From the NCBI GenBank assembly GCA_045601425.1, contig JAZRZP010000030.1:1-64000 (forward strand): a DNA stretch of 64,000 bases, in the 5' to 3' direction. Origin of the DNA: UBA1219 sp045601425 (GTDB lineage Bacteria > Bacteroidota > Bacteroidia > Bacteroidales > P3). Under the pieces are notes generated by a model. It worked only from the letters and a program-made list of their open reading frames with translations, made no database searches and had not been told where the DNA came from. How positions within the stretch are numbered: the stretch's first letter is position 1; the number at the start of each line of letters is the position of its first letter. Both the position numbers and the translations under genes were made by a program. Positions 63,144 to 64,000 of the stretch are shown here, in pieces.

Positions 63144-64000
63144 TCAGAATACCGAGACATTGATGTATTTCTTGGGGTTGTTCTGGATGTCGTTTACGAG
63201 TTTATCCAGATCTCCGATGGTTTTCTGCAAATTGTCGTAAAGATTTTCATCATCCAGAAGCTTGCCGACATTGCCCTTGCCGTTGTTGATTTTTCTCATC
63301 GTTGCGGAAAGGTCATCTATGGTTTTATTGAGATTGTCGAGTGTCTGACCGACATTGGCTTTGGCCACTTCATCGGAAATACTGGAGAAGTTTGCGACTA
63401 TGTTGTCGAGTCTCTGGCTGTTGTTTCTGAGTGTCGAAGCAAGAGTATCAACGCTCTCGATAATGTTCTGGATTTTGTCCTTTTCCCTGTAAACAACGTT
63501 GTCCAAATTCGAAGAGAGTGAGGACAGGTGTGCGGAAATGGCGTTGATGTTGTTCATGGCCGAGTGGAAATTGCGCTGAGTTTCCTCATTTGTAATGTCT
63601 TTCAGCGAAGCCACGACAGTGTCGGCATTTGAGATTATGTTGTCCAGACGGTCGATGTATGGATTGAGAAGTTTACCGACTTCGGAGAACATGGATCCTT
63701 CGGCGTGCGAGAGCATCGTATCGCCGGGGGTGAGCATTTTCTTCGAATCGCCCATCACCACACGCATGGCTTTGGAGCCGAGTATGTCGGAATTGTAAAC
63801 TTCGGCCACCGAGTTGTCGGGCAACGAAAGGTTCGACGGTATTTCGAACTTCACGATGAAGGTTTTCATCTGTGGGTCGGAATATGCGATGTCGCTCACC
63901 TGCCCCACCTTCATGCCATTGATGAACACGTAACTTGTGGGAAGAAGACCGCCGATATCTTCATATACAGCGTAATACGTGTGCTGACGTCCGAATAGGT
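63144..64000 (-). CDS. MlaD/MCE family phospholipid-transport protein, 5' end outside the window
   Basis: Partial. The visible frame reaches the right edge, where it reads LFGRQHTYYAVYEDIGGLLP and VFINGMKVGQVSDIA, the MCE domain of MlaD; residues that follow form a long coiled coil with many DNI/NNINA heptads. MlaD moves lipids between the membranes. The missing N-terminus would carry the membrane anchor. gldA follows 31 bases later. Confidence 0.9.
   Translation of the reverse strand, partial: LFGRQHTYYAVYEDIGGLLPTSYVFINGMKVGQVSDIAYSDPQMKTFIVKFEIPSNLSLPDNSVAEVYNSDILGSKAMRVVMGDSKKMLTPGDTMLSHAEGSMFSEVGKLLNPYIDRLDNIISNADTVVASLKDITNEETQRNFHSAMNNINAISAHLSSLSSNLDNVVYREKDKIQNIIESVDTLASTLRNNSQRLDNIVANFSSISDEVAKANVGQTLDNLNKTIDDLSATMRKINNGKGNVGKLLDDENLYDNLQKTIGDLDKLVNDIQNNPKKYINVSVF

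Overview
The window is chromosomal DNA from a member of the Bacteroidota, most likely order Bacteroidales. Evidence: the sigma-ABfr type promoter (TTG, about 20 bases, TAnnTTTG) recurs in front of genes; many families are confined to the phylum (DUF5103 T9SS plug, DUF5723, BT_3928-like protein, GldA, CHU_C-type sorting domain); atpB carries the signal-peptide extension seen in this phylum; Shine-Dalgarno sequences are weak. The family is not resolved.

Layout. 1-2.6 kb is accessory: an Mpi-like serine recombinase, cut against a fragment of a type IIG/PglX-like methylase-specificity gene that leaves the window, and a BspA-like leucine-rich repeat protein. 2.6-10 kb holds two lipoproteins, a TamB-like protein whose natural start codon is ATT, and a family 9 glycosyltransferase. 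10-17 kb (minus strand) holds a universal stress protein, SDR, PagL-like lipid A deacylase, MscS channel, DUF1015 and YgiQ radical SAM. A CAU-anticodon tRNA follows at 17.4 kb. 17.5-22.5 kb holds DUF5723, a small membrane protein, pgk, an atpB separated from other ATP synthase genes, and a small predicted DNA-binding protein. 23-26.5 kb is a large T9SS-secreted adhesin. 26.6-30.7 kb is an ABC exporter, TrmH-like methyltransferase and HflX operon.

30.7-33.3 kb is the most unusual part. A membrane protein has an N-terminal kinase-like domain lacking two canonical lysines and a C-terminal formylglycine-enzyme/C-type-lectin domain. Its last codons look like the variable repeat of a diversity-generating retroelement. 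Just downstream are two direct copies of a 109-base element carrying perfect hairpins.

33.5-39.1 kb is mostly housekeeping (M23/LysM, trmD, clpP, dut, meaB, beta-CASP nuclease). 39.2-45.2 kb (minus) holds a single-gene SF1 helicase-nuclease, an esterase-like lipoprotein, a DoxX-like redox protein, a lipoprotein and DUF1599. 45.3-47.1 kb holds folP and the c-di-AMP synthase cdaA. At 48 kb a WYL regulator and a HIRAN protein diverge from a 17-bp perfect inverted repeat. 48.6-55.8 kb holds an EF-hand membrane protein, queH, a pentapeptide-repeat protein, ugd, an M16 peptidase and a K+ channel. 55.8-60.3 kb holds the T9SS plug, two outer-membrane barrel proteins (one with a frameshift at codon 3) and an envelope protein. 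60.4-64 kb holds a LuxC-like reductase, an RsmI-like methyltransferase, gldA and a truncated mlaD.

Much of the content serves the envelope: T9SS export (adhesin, plug, GldA), outer-membrane assembly and lipid transport (TamB, MlaD, PagL, GT9), peptidoglycan (M23) and mechanosensing. All calls come from reading sequence and translations; no database search was run.
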